Positions 63,543 through 64,000 of a stretch of 64,000 bases of DNA are shown in pieces. Position 1 is the stretch's first letter; each line of letters begins with the position of its first letter. The stretch covers positions 248,001 to 312,000 of the forward strand of contig NZ_WUEK01000005.1 in NCBI RefSeq assembly GCF_009823805.1, given 5' to 3'. The notes beneath the pieces were generated by a model. The model searched no databases, was not told the origin of the DNA, and worked only from the letters and a program-made list of their open reading frames with translations. The position numbers were made by a program, and so were the translations under genes. Source of the DNA: Nocardioides flavescens (GTDB lineage: Bacteria; Actinomycetota; Actinomycetes; Propionibacteriales; Nocardioidaceae).

Positions 63543-64000
63543 GTGGACCCGTCGGACGGTGCGGTGTACGGACCCGTCGGTCAGGAACGAGCGGGTTTCT
63601 ACGGGGTGGAGGTGCTGGGCCTGCCGGGTGCGGTAGGACTCCTGCGACCCGTCGAGGACGGTTGGCCGGTCCTCACCGTGCGCCGTGAGCCCCTCGGCCT
63701 CACGCGGGTGGACAAGAGGGTCGGGGCGGACCGCGCCACCTATCGACTCCTGGCCGCCGGCGGAGACGTCAGCGTGGACCGACGCGCGATGACTGTCACC
63801 TGCGCTCTCGACGGCGAGCATCCTGATGAGGTCCTGGTGCATCCGTTCCTGGCCATGGCCGGGGCCGTGGTGGCCCGCTGGCTGGGTCGGGAGGTGCTCC
63901 ACGGTGGCGCTGTCGTGATCGACGGCGGAGCGTGGGTGGTGCTCGGCGCGCGCGAGGCTGGCAAGAGCTCGTTGCTCGCCCAACTGCACCTTCTGGGTCT
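63543..64000 (+). CDS. HPr-kinase-like protein of a lasso cluster, 5' part only
   Basis: An open frame from GTG 63543 to the window edge (152 codons seen). An N-terminal beta-rich region is followed by VHPFLAMAGAVVARWLGREVLHGG and a P-loop in VVLGAREAGKSSLLAQL at about residue 134. HprK-like proteins of this kind occur in lasso peptide clusters, where some phosphorylate the peptide. GGAG lies 6 nt before the GTG; an in-frame ATG at 63480 without a ribosome-binding site is an alternative. The 3' end and the remaining cluster genes are outside the window. Confidence 0.7.
   Translation, partial: MDPSDGAVYGPVGQERAGFYGVEVLGLPGAVGLLRPVEDGWPVLTVRREPLGLTRVDKRVGADRATYRLLAAGGDVSVDRRAMTVTCALDGEHPDEVLVHPFLAMAGAVVARWLGREVLHGGAVVIDGGAWVVLGAREAGKSSLLAQLHLLG

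Overview
This window is high-GC actinobacterial DNA. The markers are a mycothiol synthase (mshD), a GlnR-type orphan regulator, an HbhA-like gene downstream of an XRE regulator, frequent GTG starts, and a -10 box (TANNNT) placed 6-8 nt before the start codon of at least 17 genes, implying leaderless mRNAs. Gene content and intergenic palindromes suggest Nocardioides or a close relative; the genus is an inference. I see no tRNA, rRNA, CRISPR array or transposase.

Layout. 1-13.5 kb is conserved chromosome: coiled-coil protein (partial), DsrE-like and BKACE proteins, dtd, nitrobindin, Fur, YgfZ, a secreted RTX-like protein, mshD, an M1 peptidase, glnR, a MoaD/ThiS carrier, a thioredoxin, then a cysteine-containing leader peptide ahead of DUF4395, sulfurtransferase and DUF1416 genes. 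13.6-21.3 kb is an island of cell-surface and phage-tail-like genes: a collagen-like protein, a small secreted protein, a tail-fibre/SGNH-hydrolase fusion, two near-identical hexapeptide acetyltransferases, two acyltransferase-3 membrane proteins and a frameshifted beta-helix gene. It lies between two terminators sharing a 16-nt sequence. 21.4-30.4 kb holds sulfate activation (cysD, cysN, cysC, TauE/SafE), UDP-glucose dehydrogenase, asparaginase, the XRE-HbhA-DUF2516 group and a mannose-6-phosphate isomerase-type cupin.

30.5-59.9 kb is a large surface polysaccharide locus: dTDP-rhamnose genes (rmlA, rmlB, fused rmlC-rmlD), two GDP-mannose dehydratases, GDP-fucose synthase, glycosyltransferases, Wzx-, Wzy- and Wzz-like proteins, two paralogous beta-helix proteins, an LCP ligase, a five-gene translationally coupled nucleotide-sugar operon whose product I cannot assign, and galE. 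A three-gene chemosensory cassette (PAS-MCP, triple CheW, GAF) sits inside it without CheA. Palindromic repeats with covarying inner stems separate many of these genes.

59.9-64 kb appears to be the start of a lasso-peptide cluster: an ABC exporter, two coupled LuxR-type regulators, a 56-residue precursor with a lasso leader motif, and a divergent HPr-kinase-like gene that runs off the window. The cyclase, RRE protein and leader protease are not in view and would lie beyond 64 kb.
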